A stretch of 64,000 nucleotides of DNA from Oceanobacillus polygoni (GCF_008304605.1 NZ_PIJY01000025.1:31261-95260), one strand, 5' to 3'; numbered from the stretch's first letter, positions 9,308 through 17,980 are shown. Made by a program: numbers and translations. The notes: generated by a model not told the origin, from the sequence alone.

Positions 9308-9345
9308 TGTATTCCCCTCCATTTCCATTATTTTTAGGGAAGAGC

Positions 9346-9555
9346 TTATCCTTTTTCAACCTTTTCAATCCAGTAAACATAAGCAACAGCTAGTAGAAAC
9401 CATACAAAATAACTGAAGAACATTAACCAACCAGCTAGCGATATACCCATCCAATAGATATCAGTTGGCCACCAAACAAGTACAATTGCTGCCAAAAATA
9501 TAAATACTACTAACAGGATTATTCCAGGGTCTTTAAGCTTAGATTTTGAACGCAT
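9346..9555 (-). CDS. Small two-helix membrane protein, symporter accessory type
   Basis: A 69-aa protein with a basic N-terminus (MRSKSKLKDPG), two hydrophobic helices at about 12-30 and 38-62, and a charged tail (EKVEKG). The size, topology and position just upstream of an SSS symporter match small symporter partner subunits such as YhdT-like proteins. A GGAGGGGA ribosome-binding site precedes the ATG at 9555. It may help assembly or gating of the symporter. Exact family not established. Confidence 0.75.
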   Translation of the reverse strand: MRSKSKLKDPGIILLVVFIFLAAIVLVWWPTDIYWMGISLAGWLMFFSYFVWFLLAVAYVYWIEKVEKG

Positions 9556-9587
9556 AGGTTCCCCTCCTTTCTAGTATGTATTTTTAG

Positions 9588-10547
9588 CTACAAAGAAAGT
9601 ATCGTACCAACCCCTTTATCCATTGCCTTTTGATAGATTGTATTAGCAACGACAACATCAAATAATGCCATTCCAGTTGACTTAAATACAGTTGTATTTC
9701 CAAGAGATGGTTTTGGTTCGCTCAAAATATAAGTTGACATTTTTTGTACAGAGCTAGGCTTTATTAAGCCCTGGGCTAGAGGATTAATCAGATCACCCGA
9801 TTCATCGATTGCATGTTCCGTATCTACTAAAATGGTATCTGTAAGTTCATAGAGTGCTTCTGGAAATTCTTGCATGGATGGTTGATAGGATCCAACCCCA
9901 ATGACGAGCTTATTGCGAAGAAGGTGCTTTTTATTTGGAAGAACAGGATCATTCGAGCTTGTGGAAGTAATAATAATATCAACATTCTTTATAGCTTCTT
10001 CTACTGTGTCCATAGGGTGTAAATGAACAGTTGTTTCAATCCAGTTCTCTAACTGTGCGATAAACTCAGGTAGTTTCTCAGGGCTCCGATTATAAAGGTA
10101 AATGTCTGTAATCGGCCTTTGTGAACAAGCAGCTACAGCTTGATAAAGACCTTGTACACCTGTCCCTATAATAGAAAGTTTAGTAGCATCCTTCCTAGCT
10201 AAATGACGAACAGCAGAACCGCCAACAGCACCTGTCCGTAAGCCCGTTAAAAAAGATCCCTCTAGAATCCCTTTTACTTCTCCTGTTTCACTGCTATTTA
10301 ATATGACAATCCCTTGCAGCATTGGTACATGCTTATTATTTGGAAAAAGCGTTACAAGTTTCGTTCCAATTGCCCCTGCAGTAAAGCAAGGCATTAACAA
10401 TAATGTGTTTTCCTTTTCTGAAACGTGCATTCTCAGCGGCATTTGGAATTGATTTGCTTCATATAAACGATAAGCTGAATCAACTGCGTCAATTACATCA
10501 TTTATTGTAACTGCTTTTTTAATATCGTTTTCATTTAGAAATAACAT
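9588..10547 (-). CDS. Ornithine cyclodeaminase / mu-crystallin family protein
   Basis: A 319-aa NAD(P)-dependent protein. The Rossmann motif is SIIGTGVQGLYQAVA near residue 125, and the family segment GxxLTGLRTGAVGGSAVRHLA lies just before it. Members include ornithine cyclodeaminase, alanine dehydrogenase, delta1-pyrroline-2-carboxylate reductase and the ectoine-degradation protein EutC. Beside a flavoprotein that would make cyclic imines, an imine (pyrroline-2-carboxylate-like) reductase role is attractive but not shown. It heads the unit with the small membrane protein and symporter; a cre-like site lies about 290 bases upstream. Confidence 0.85.
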   Translation of the reverse strand: MLFLNENDIKKAVTINDVIDAVDSAYRLYEANQFQMPLRMHVSEKENTLLLMPCFTAGAIGTKLVTLFPNNKHVPMLQGIVILNSSETGEVKGILEGSFLTGLRTGAVGGSAVRHLARKDATKLSIIGTGVQGLYQAVAACSQRPITDIYLYNRSPEKLPEFIAQLENWIETTVHLHPMDTVEEAIKNVDIIITSTSSNDPVLPNKKHLLRNKLVIGVGSYQPSMQEFPEALYELTDTILVDTEHAIDESGDLINPLAQGLIKPSSVQKMSTYILSEPKPSLGNTTVFKSTGMALFDVVVANTIYQKAMDKGVGTILSL

Positions 10548-10837
10548 ACACTTTCATCCTCCTAACTAATTCAATCACTAGACTATTTAGTAAAATTCCA
10601 CAGTAATGCTATTTTCTTCTCACTATTCCAACTATCTTCTATCTTTGTATTTAAAATGTTACTTATTTATATTAGTTTCTAGCTGAAATAAGACATGATA
10701 TCTATCGTTAAAATGACTAAAAATAATCCAATTATTCGTAAGAATGATGCAAAAAGAATAACAGAATGTGGACTAAACATGCTATTTGATAGTCATAACA
10801 TATGATTACGATTCTCGTGCAACTTGCACAACCTTAA

Positions 10838-10851
10838 AGTAAGCGTTTTCA
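10838..10851. promoter_or_regulatory. CcpA cre-like site
   Basis: AGTAAGCGTTTTCA differs from the consensus TGWAANCGNTNWCA at the first base only. It lies about 290 bases upstream of the cyclodeaminase-symporter unit and just beyond the terminator of the aldehyde dehydrogenase operon, so it may mediate carbon catabolite control of the symporter unit. Sequence match only. Confidence 0.4.
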
Positions 10852-10865
10852 TTAACTTATTTAAA

Positions 10866-10901
10866 AGGAGCTTGAGTCCTCGTCATACCGCTCAAGCTCC
10901 T
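10866..10901 (-). terminator. Rho-independent terminator of the aldehyde dehydrogenase operon
   Basis: Perfect 11-bp inverted repeat AGGAGCTTGAG / CTCAAGCTCCT (10866-10876, 10891-10901) with a 14-base loop. On the minus strand it is followed by TTTTAAATAAG. Confidence 0.75.
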
Positions 10902-11004
10902 AGTGGTTCACATTATCTTCATTTCATAGTCACACAACTTGCTTTGATAATAGCATGGTTCTTTAAAACCCAAATCCAGGGACCCCTCTGCTCTCTCCCT
11001 TTCC

Positions 11005-12495
11005 TCATACATCTATTTGCGCACGCTGAAGCGTCCCACTATAATCAACATAAACCGCTTTCCATTCTGTGAACACGTCGAGAGCTTGAACACCAGAATC
11101 ACGATGCCCATTCCCCGTTCCTTTTGTTCCCCCAAATGGCAAGTGAATCTCTGCCCCAGTCGTACCTGCATTTACATAAACAATCCCTGTATCTAGGTCC
11201 CGCTGTGCTTTAAATACCCGATTGACATCATTCGTAAAAATAGAACTTGATAGTCCATACTCGACTCCATTATTTACTTCGATTGCTTCTTCAAAACTTT
11301 TCACAGGTATTAAGGATACAACTGGTCCAAATATTTCCTCCTGTGCAATCCGCATATCTGCTGTTGCATCGGTAAATAATGTTGGTGCAAAATAGTTTCC
11401 CTGCTGATATTCTCCATCTGTCAATTCATAGCCACCAGCAAGTAATTTAGCACCTTCATTTTTTCCAATTTCAATATAGCTTTTTATCTTTTCTAGCCCA
11501 GCTTCATTAATAATTGGACCAACCTTAATGGACTCATCTAAGCCATTACCAATGGTTAAATCCTTCATAGCTGCTAGTAATCGCTCCTCTAATGTTTCTT
11601 TGACATTTTCATGCACAATTACCCGACTACACGCTGTACAACGTTGACCACTCGTTCCAAAGGCACTCCATAAAATCGCCTCTACAGCAAGTTCAAGATC
11701 TGCATCATCCATTACAATCACAGCATTTTTACCACCCATTTCTAATGAAACTTTCTTCAATTGCTTTCCGCATGCAGCTGCAATATTCCGCCCCGTATCA
11801 TTTGACCCTGTAAAAGAAATGACACGAATGTCTTTATGATGAACGAACGCATCACCCACGGTTGAACCAGAACCAAATATGACATTCATTACTCCTTTTG
11901 GCAGACCAGCTTCTTCAAATATTTTGGCTAATTCATACGCCATAATTGGGGTTTCTGTTGCAGGTTTCCATACTACTGCATTTCCAGCGATGATTGCCGG
12001 AAATGATTTCCACGTAGCGATCGCAATTGGGAAATTCCATGGGGTGATAATTCCAACAACACCAACTGGTGCACGCTGACTCATCGCAAATTTATTTTTT
12101 AATTCTGCAGGTGTCGTTTGACCAAAAAGCCGACGCCCTTCTCCTGCAATGTAAAAAGCCATATCTATTCCTTCCTGTACTTCTCCGCGAGCTTCTTCAA
12201 TTACCTTGCCATTCTCCTGTGTTAAAAGCTGGGAAAGCCTTTCTTTCTGTTCTTTCAAGAGATAACCAACACGATATAGCACTTCCGCCCGTTGCGGTGC
12301 TGGAACTAGCGCCCATTCCTTTTGCGCTTTCTTAGCAGCCTGCACTGCCTTCTCAACATCACTAGCATCAGAGAGTGGAACTTGAACAATTTCCTCACCT
12401 GTCGCAGGGTTAATAACACCTGTAGACTCCCCTACTCCTACCCATTCTCCATTAATAAAGTTTGCTAGTTTCCTTGTTTCTAATTGTATTGTCAT
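11005..12495 (-). CDS. NAD(P)-dependent aldehyde dehydrogenase (2-oxoglutarate-semialdehyde dehydrogenase-like)
   Basis: A 496-aa ALDH-superfamily enzyme, full length. Motifs: TPWNFPIAIATWK near residue 150, the NAD-binding FTGSNDTGR near 225, the general-base glutamate in LEMGGKNA near 250, and the catalytic cysteine in SGQRCTACSR near 287. The C-terminal AEIHLPFGGTKGTGNGHRDSG resembles YcbD/2-oxoglutarate-semialdehyde dehydrogenases. AAGGAGGAGAG precedes the ATG at 12495. As last gene of the four-gene operon it would oxidise the aldehyde released by the thiamine-diphosphate enzyme upstream. The physiological aldehyde is unproven. Confidence 0.93.
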   Translation of the reverse strand: MTIQLETRKLANFINGEWVGVGESTGVINPATGEEIVQVPLSDASDVEKAVQAAKKAQKEWALVPAPQRAEVLYRVGYLLKEQKERLSQLLTQENGKVIEEARGEVQEGIDMAFYIAGEGRRLFGQTTPAELKNKFAMSQRAPVGVVGIITPWNFPIAIATWKSFPAIIAGNAVVWKPATETPIMAYELAKIFEEAGLPKGVMNVIFGSGSTVGDAFVHHKDIRVISFTGSNDTGRNIAAACGKQLKKVSLEMGGKNAVIVMDDADLELAVEAILWSAFGTSGQRCTACSRVIVHENVKETLEERLLAAMKDLTIGNGLDESIKVGPIINEAGLEKIKSYIEIGKNEGAKLLAGGYELTDGEYQQGNYFAPTLFTDATADMRIAQEEIFGPVVSLIPVKSFEEAIEVNNGVEYGLSSSIFTNDVNRVFKAQRDLDTGIVYVNAGTTGAEIHLPFGGTKGTGNGHRDSGVQALDVFTEWKAVYVDYSGTLQRAQIDV

Positions 12496-12517
12496 TTTGA
12501 CTCTCCTCCTTAAATAT

Positions 12518-14146
12518 TCATTTCCCCTGTAATCCCTTGATTGTCTGTGAAACAGAAATTTGCTCCTTTTCCGTCATAATTTCAATAACAGCTATCTTGT
12601 TTTTCGATAACGCTTTATCAAAAGCAGCTGCAAATTCCGCAGAGGTTTCTACTACATATCCATCAGCGCCCATACTGATGGCTAAATCTTTAAAGGAAAC
12701 CTGTCCTAAATCAGTACCAATTACCTTTTCCGGGTAATGCATTTCTTGATGCATCCGAATCGTGCCATACATTTGGTTATTAAATACAAGGCAAATAATC
12801 GGAATATGATAGCGAACCGCTGTCTCCAGTTCTTGCACAGTCATCATAAATCCGCCATCACCAGACAAGGAAACTACTTGTTTCGCTGGAAAAGCAAGCT
12901 TCGCTCCTAACGCTGCAGGCATACCATATCCCATTGCACCCGATGTTGGTCCAATGTATGTATGCCGTTCGTTAAACACATAAAATTGGTGTAGCCAGCC
13001 CGCGAAATTCCCTGCGTCATTTGTTAGCAATGCATCGTTTGGTAATTTGTTCTTCAGTATCTCGATGACTTGACGATTGATCACATCATTCTGAAGATCT
13101 TTTAAATCAGTTACTTTTTCAAAAGCTTGCCTTCTTTCCAGTGTCCACGCTTCCCAATTTATTGGCATTGATAGTTCATTTAATAAGCTTAGTGCTTCCT
13201 TCGCATCAGCTACAATCCCAATCTCTGGTGCATACACCTTGCCAATCGTGTCATAGTCAATATCGATATGGATTAATTTTTGACTGGAGCTTATAATCGT
13301 GTAATCCTGTGTTGTCACCTCTGATAACCTTGTTCCGAGGGCGAGAATAACATCCGCTTCACGAACAGTTTCGAGTACTTCTATTGGCGTACCTAGTCCG
13401 AGATGACCAGCATAATACTTGTGCCGATTTGGAAACACATCATGCCTTCGAAAGGCAGCAAGTACTGGGAGTTTATTTTTTTCAGCAAAACCGATTAATA
13501 ACTCTTCTGCCTCTGCGCTTTTTACGCCACCTCCCGCTATAATGACTGGCTTTTTTGCCTGTGCGAGTTGTGCTTTCACTTGGTTGATTTCCATTTTAGA
13601 TGGGGCAGGTCTCGGTGCCGCTGCTACCGGACCAAATTGCATATGCGTTTTAACAGGAAGAATGTCCTCTGGTAAGGAAACAACAACAGGTCCTGGTCTT
13701 CCAGATTGCGCAATCCGAAATGCCCGACTAACGATTTCTGGCGTCCGCTCCGGATCTGTGATTTCAACTGCCCATTTCGTGATTGGTTGAAAATAGCGAT
13801 CTAAATCAACTTCTTGGAAGCCCTCTCTACCTCTAAACTTCCTGCTAACTTGACCAAGGAAAACAACCATTGGTGTTGAATCCTGATAAGCTGTATGCAC
13901 ACCTATCGCTAGATTACTTCCTCCGACAGCTCTTGTTGCTAGAACAACGCCTGGCTTTAATGTTGCTTTCGCATATCCTTCTGCCATAAAAGCTGCTGCG
14001 CCTTCATGCCTAGCAGAAATAAGCTGGATGGATGGTTCGTCATAGAGAGCATCTAAAACGGGCAAGTAGCTCTCTCCCGGAACACAGAAAGCTTTCTGTA
14101 TTCCCTCTCGTTTCATGCATTCAACAATCGCCCTAGCAGCAGTCAT
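12518..14146 (-). CDS. Thiamine-diphosphate enzyme, acetolactate synthase/2-oxo acid decarboxylase family
   Basis: A 542-aa enzyme of the acetolactate-synthase-like group. It has an N-terminal PYR domain with the activating glutamate in VPGESYLPV, a central domain (190-330), and a C-terminal PP domain with the GDGGFMMT...NNQMYGT diphosphate/Mg2+ motif. There is no adjacent regulatory (IlvH) subunit and the context is catabolic, so a 2-oxo acid decarboxylase or carboligase role is more likely than branched-chain biosynthesis. ATG at 14146 is preceded by AGGAAAGAAG; a TTG at 14167 overlapping the previous stop is an alternative. It is placed between an aminotransferase and an aldehyde dehydrogenase. 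Confidence 0.88.
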   Translation of the reverse strand: MTAARAIVECMKREGIQKAFCVPGESYLPVLDALYDEPSIQLISARHEGAAAFMAEGYAKATLKPGVVLATRAVGGSNLAIGVHTAYQDSTPMVVFLGQVSRKFRGREGFQEVDLDRYFQPITKWAVEITDPERTPEIVSRAFRIAQSGRPGPVVVSLPEDILPVKTHMQFGPVAAAPRPAPSKMEINQVKAQLAQAKKPVIIAGGGVKSAEAEELLIGFAEKNKLPVLAAFRRHDVFPNRHKYYAGHLGLGTPIEVLETVREADVILALGTRLSEVTTQDYTIISSSQKLIHIDIDYDTIGKVYAPEIGIVADAKEALSLLNELSMPINWEAWTLERRQAFEKVTDLKDLQNDVINRQVIEILKNKLPNDALLTNDAGNFAGWLHQFYVFNERHTYIGPTSGAMGYGMPAALGAKLAFPAKQVVSLSGDGGFMMTVQELETAVRYHIPIICLVFNNQMYGTIRMHQEMHYPEKVIGTDLGQVSFKDLAISMGADGYVVETSAEFAAAFDKALSKNKIAVIEIMTEKEQISVSQTIKGLQGK

Positions 14147-14163
14147 GTTTTCTTCTTTCCTAA

Positions 14164-15348
14164 TCAAGATGGGTTCACCCCTAATCCATCTAAGTTTTTC
14201 ATTCGTTTGATTACTTCATCTAAACGCTCTTCTGATACGGACAAAGATATTCGAAAATGTCCTTCCCCACTAGGACCAAACGCAGTTCCAGGAGTTACAA
14301 TGATACCTAATTCATCTAAAAGCTTGTTAGCAAACTCAGCTGAGGTAAACCCACTCGGAACGCCTACCCAAAGAAAAATTGTACCTCTCGGCTTATGTGC
14401 ATCCATCCCCATTTCAGCTAGTGCACTGTGCAGTTTTTCCATTCTCTGTTTAAAAATCATACTATTTTCTTTAACCGTTCGATGATCACTTCGCAATGCA
14501 GTGGCTGCTGCTTTTTGGATTGGGAGAAATTGACTTGTGTCAATATTACTCTTTAAAGTTGCCAGTGCGTGTATAATTTCTTTATTTCCAACAACATAGC
14601 CGATTCGCCAGCCAGTCATGTTGTAGCTTTTGGATAATGTTCCAAATTCGATCGCAATATCTTTCGCATTCGGTACTTGAAGTACACTTGGTGACTGATA
14701 CGAGTCAAATGTTACAAGATCATAGGCAGCGTCATGTGCAAGCAGGATGTTATGGTTTCTAGCAAAATCAACAGCCTTTGTAAAGGTTGATAATTCAACC
14801 GTAGCTGCTGTCGGATTGCTTGGATAATTTAAAAACAATAATTTTGCAGCTTCTCTCTCTTGCTTGGTGAGTGCTTCATATTGTGGTATATAGCCATTTT
14901 TCTTATCGAGCGGTAAGGATACTGCGTTCCCACCAGCTAAATGAACGCCCATCCGATAAACGGGATACCCTGGATCAGGGATAAGCACTGTATCACCCGG
15001 ATTGATTACTGCCTGGATAAGATTCACAATTCCTTCCTTTGTGCCAACGAGTGTTAACACCTCGGTATTCGGATCTAAATCGACACCATAATAATTTTTA
15101 TAAAAGGAAGCAACTGCTTCTTTAAATTCCGGCGTCCCGCTGTAGGGAGAATAACGGTGGTTCGCAGGCTGCTTTGCTTCTTTTACTAAAACATCATAGA
15201 TAAAGTCTGGTGTTGGTAAATCTGGTGCACCAATTCCTAAATCAATCACATCCACCCCTTTTTCTTGCAAGGCTTTTTTCTTCCTATTAAGCTCTGAAAA
15301 CAAATATGCCGGCATATTCTTCACGACGTTGGATACAAAATTGTTCAT
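14164..15348 (-). CDS. Class I/II aminotransferase (LL-DAP aminotransferase-like)
   Basis: A 394-aa fold-type I PLP enzyme. It has the N-terminal substrate loop IDLGIGAPDLPTPDF, the PLP-contact NYPSNPTAA near residue 170, and the lysine motif GTLSKSYNMTGWRIGY near 230, with a C-terminal arginine segment HFRISLSV. It closely resembles the DapL/MtnE-type group, but here it sits in a catabolic operon, so it probably deaminates an amino acid to the 2-oxo acid used by the next enzyme. The start ATG at 15348 follows AGGGGAGAC. Its stop overlaps the alternative start of the next gene, which suggests coupling. Confidence 0.9.
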   Translation of the reverse strand: MNNFVSNVVKNMPAYLFSELNRKKKALQEKGVDVIDLGIGAPDLPTPDFIYDVLVKEAKQPANHRYSPYSGTPEFKEAVASFYKNYYGVDLDPNTEVLTLVGTKEGIVNLIQAVINPGDTVLIPDPGYPVYRMGVHLAGGNAVSLPLDKKNGYIPQYEALTKQEREAAKLLFLNYPSNPTAATVELSTFTKAVDFARNHNILLAHDAAYDLVTFDSYQSPSVLQVPNAKDIAIEFGTLSKSYNMTGWRIGYVVGNKEIIHALATLKSNIDTSQFLPIQKAAATALRSDHRTVKENSMIFKQRMEKLHSALAEMGMDAHKPRGTIFLWVGVPSGFTSAEFANKLLDELGIIVTPGTAFGPSGEGHFRISLSVSEERLDEVIKRMKNLDGLGVNPS

Positions 15349-15417
15349 TCTGTCTCCCCTTTTTAAAATAAGATCATCTTTCAAATCTCTCTATGCCAAA
15401 GTGCTGCTTACCATTCA

Positions 15418-16584
15418 TCATACAATTGCCTCTTCAACAATTAATTTATTATTAGCAAATCGCTCAAAACATAACGGTCTTAAATCTAGTGTTTCATAGG
15501 TGCCAGTGCGAATGAGTTCTGATAATCCTTTTCCAACTGCCGGTGCCTGCTGCATCCCATGTCCACTAAATCCACACGCCAAATAATATCCTTGCAGCTC
15601 AGGATGTCCTCCTATAATAGCGTTCTGGTCAAGCGTATTATGGCTATACATTCCCGCCCAGCCACGGATTATCTTTGCGTTCTCAAAGTTTGGCACACGA
15701 TGACTTAAAACCGGCCATAAACGTTCATAGAAAAAATCGCGTGACCATTTGAAATCAATGCCAGGTTTTACTTTCTCGGAATAACCAGTAATCAAGAATT
15801 TTCCTTCATGTCGGAAATAGACACCTGTTGGATCAATGGTTAAAGGTAATTCATTCGTTAAAGGTACCGAAATATCAAATTGAATAATTTGACGCTTTAA
15901 TGGGACAACAGGAATTGGTAAACCAATTGTTTCACTTAATGCTGGAGCCCAAGGACCTGCACAATTTATAACAATTGGCGCATGGTATATCTCGCCATTC
16001 TTTAATGAAACACCCATAACCTTGTTTCTTTCATGAATAATTGTCTCAACCTCTTCATATTGGTATACGCCACCAAGCTGTTTGGTCTTTCGAATGTATC
16101 CTTGCATGACAGAGTAAGGGTCTAAATATCCATCCTCCCTACAATAAAGCCCTCCTTGTAAATCATCGATATGCAATTCAGGAATAATCGTACGCAGTTC
16201 TTCACTTGATAAAACTTTAGATGGCACCCCATATTTCGCTTGTAATTGCTGCTGCTTCATTAATTGGTTTCTATTTTCATTACTTGATAGAAATAGGTAA
16301 CCATTCTGCTTAAAATCAATTTCTGCTTTTTCAGCATCAACAGCCATATCTTCGGCAAATGTCACATACTTCTTTAAGCTATACCGGCTAATCTGAATAT
16401 TGATTGCTGTCGTAAACAATTGCCTAATACCACCTGCACTTCTTGGTGTAGAGGCAAATTCATACGTCTTATCTTTTTCAAATAAAGTAATTTCTCCTTC
16501 AAACCCATCATTTAAAAGGTTAAATGCAATACTTGATCCAATAACCCCACCACCGACAATAATGATGTCTGTCTTTTTAACCAA
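15418..16584 (-). CDS. FAD-dependent oxidoreductase, sarcosine oxidase/DAO family
   Basis: A 388-aa flavoprotein. The FAD motif DIIIVGGGVIGSSIAFNLL is at the N-terminus, VINCAGPWAP is near residue 210, and the C-terminal GCxx-type block reads ACGFSGHGMQQAPAVG. This fits single-subunit sarcosine oxidase, glycine oxidase and FOXRED1-like enzymes, which oxidise secondary amines or N-substituted amino acids. The start is TTG at 16584 with GGAGG seven bases ahead. It is the first gene of the operon and divergent from the CdaR-like regulator. A probable role is releasing a primary amino acid for the following aminotransferase; the compound is unknown. Confidence 0.88.
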   Translation of the reverse strand: MVKKTDIIIVGGGVIGSSIAFNLLNDGFEGEITLFEKDKTYEFASTPRSAGGIRQLFTTAINIQISRYSLKKYVTFAEDMAVDAEKAEIDFKQNGYLFLSSNENRNQLMKQQQLQAKYGVPSKVLSSEELRTIIPELHIDDLQGGLYCREDGYLDPYSVMQGYIRKTKQLGGVYQYEEVETIIHERNKVMGVSLKNGEIYHAPIVINCAGPWAPALSETIGLPIPVVPLKRQIIQFDISVPLTNELPLTIDPTGVYFRHEGKFLITGYSEKVKPGIDFKWSRDFFYERLWPVLSHRVPNFENAKIIRGWAGMYSHNTLDQNAIIGGHPELQGYYLACGFSGHGMQQAPAVGKGLSELIRTGTYETLDLRPLCFERFANNKLIVEEAIV

Positions 16585-16738
16585 ACCCGCACCTCCATGC
16601 CCATTTAAAAGATCGTATAGTTTATTTATAGCTTCGTAATATCAATAAATCTATAGACAAGATGTACAAAAAAATAAGTTTTCTATATTTTCTTAATCAT
16701 ATTACTATGTTAATATGGTGTAAAATGAATCGAAAAAA

Positions 16739-17929
16739 ATGGAGGTGACGATTATTAAAGGTTTCGTGCAATTTGCACAGAAAATAGTTAAATCGACTTC
16801 AGATATATTACCATTTCCAATCAGCTTAATTGACGAAAATGGCTATATCATCGGATCAACAAATCCCGATCGAATCGGAACAATTCATCCCCCTTCCAAA
16901 GAGGCTTTGCAGAAAAATACTGTATTAATATGTGATGAGGAAAAAACAAAAAATATGAATAATGTTCTGCCTGGAGTCGTCATTCCATTAACATTTGAGA
17001 ATAAAGCCGTTGGAGTCCTTGGTATTATCGGTCCACCAGAACAAGTGAAGCCATATGCATACTTAGTGAAAAGCTATGTGGAAATGATGTGGCAAGATGC
17101 AATTCATCGTCAAACAAAGGACCTTCGTCTGAAAGCAGCCGAAACGTTCGCACAGTATGTTTTATTAAACGATACGCACAACCAGCAGACATTAGAGCAG
17201 TACTGTGACATGCTTCAAATAAGTTATAGTTCAAAACGTTTTTGCATCGTAATAGACATTGGAAATGCTTTATTAAAAAATACAAACATACAAAATAAAA
17301 TTGGCGATTTTAAAGCAGAGTTGCTCGAGGCAACGCATGAATCATTTCAATGTATGCGGGATAGCCTTTGTACATTTTTAAACTCAGAGAAAATCACTTT
17401 ATTAAATTCCGTGAAAAGTGAGGAGGCATACGTTGATACACTTCAATCCTTTGAAAAGCAAAGCTTAAAATTAATGACTGTACTGCGTTCCTTTCAGATC
17501 AAACATACCGCCATTGCAATTGGCAGCCTATCACAAACAATTGCAGATATACATCAATCATTCCAAGAAGCAAACAGCTTAATTCAATACGGCGAAGTGT
17601 TGAACATTTCGCCTAAAATTTATAGTTATCATAATTGGAAAATGTTACTTGGGTTGCTTCCAGAGAAAATCCATACTACCTATAAGGACAAGCTTGGGTA
17701 CAGGCTATTACCATTACTCCAGGATAAATCTGCTGCAGAGCTCGCAAAAACATTTATAACTTATTGTGAGGCAAATATGAATACGAGTAAGGCAGCCAAG
17801 AAGCTCTTTATTCATCGGAACACGCTTATTTATCGGTTACAAAAGATTGAAGAAATAACATCACTTGATACAAAAAGCTTTGAACATTGTATGCTGCTAT
17901 ACTTAGGGTTAAGGAAACAGTTTTCTTAA
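16739..17929 (+). CDS. CdaR/PucR-family transcriptional regulator
   Basis: A 396-aa regulator. Residues 8-130 match the sugar-diacid-recognition domain of CdaR (ISLIDENGYIIGSTNPDRIG, then VIPLTFENKAVGVLGIIGPP). The C-terminus (about 340-395) is the PucR-type helix-turn-helix, NMNTSKAAKKLFIHRNTLIYRL. It is divergent from the oxidoreductase-aminotransferase operon, its likely target. The ATG at 16739 has no ribosome-binding site ahead, while a perfect GGAGGTGA lies inside the frame and is spaced for an ATT at codon 6. The true start is therefore open. The effector is probably a carboxylic or amino acid. Confidence 0.9.
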   Translation: MEVTIIKGFVQFAQKIVKSTSDILPFPISLIDENGYIIGSTNPDRIGTIHPPSKEALQKNTVLICDEEKTKNMNNVLPGVVIPLTFENKAVGVLGIIGPPEQVKPYAYLVKSYVEMMWQDAIHRQTKDLRLKAAETFAQYVLLNDTHNQQTLEQYCDMLQISYSSKRFCIVIDIGNALLKNTNIQNKIGDFKAELLEATHESFQCMRDSLCTFLNSEKITLLNSVKSEEAYVDTLQSFEKQSLKLMTVLRSFQIKHTAIAIGSLSQTIADIHQSFQEANSLIQYGEVLNISPKIYSYHNWKMLLGLLPEKIHTTYKDKLGYRLLPLLQDKSAAELAKTFITYCEANMNTSKAAKKLFIHRNTLIYRLQKIEEITSLDTKSFEHCMLLYLGLRKQFS

Positions 17930-17943
17930 TCGACTCTCCCTTT

Positions 17944-17980
17944 AATGAAAGTGATTTTTGTAATCGCTTTCATTATTTTT
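17944..17980 (+). terminator. Terminator of the CdaR-like gene, with an embedded perfect cre match
   Basis: The 13-bp arms AATGAAAGTGATT (17944-17956) and AATCGCTTTCATT (17962-17974) have one G-U pair and are followed by ATTTTT. The right arm contains TGTAATCGCTTTCA (17959-17972), which fits the CcpA consensus at every position. The terminator reading is primary. Confidence 0.65.

Larger units (their letters stand above)
10548..11004. other. Intergenic region with promoter area, cre-like site and terminator
   Basis: A 457-bp gap between the cyclodeaminase-family gene and the aldehyde dehydrogenase gene, both on the minus strand. It holds the terminator of the upstream operon (10866-10901), a cre-like box (10838-10851) and, towards 10548-10800, AT-rich sequence expected to contain the promoter of the symporter unit. 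A rightward 82-codon reading frame through here has no ribosome-binding site and crosses the terminator, so no gene is called. Confidence 0.5.

Noticed and set aside
10866..10901. Riboswitch or T-box aptamer
   Set aside because: Only a single simple stem with no aptamer core or T-box sequence; position after the operon fits a terminator.
10824..11072. 82-codon rightward frame across the aldehyde dehydrogenase terminator
   Set aside because: Runs through the hairpin and antisense into the 3' end of the aldehyde dehydrogenase gene; no ribosome-binding site.
12518..14146. Biosynthetic acetolactate synthase (ilvB)
   Set aside because: No ilvH/ilvN regulatory subunit, ilvC or leu genes nearby; flanked by catabolic aminotransferase and aldehyde dehydrogenase genes.
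366..16584. Complete trans-4-hydroxyproline pathway
   Set aside because: The dehydrogenase and a semialdehyde dehydrogenase fit, but the proline-racemase-family epimerase and the DapA-like deaminase of that pathway are absent from the window.
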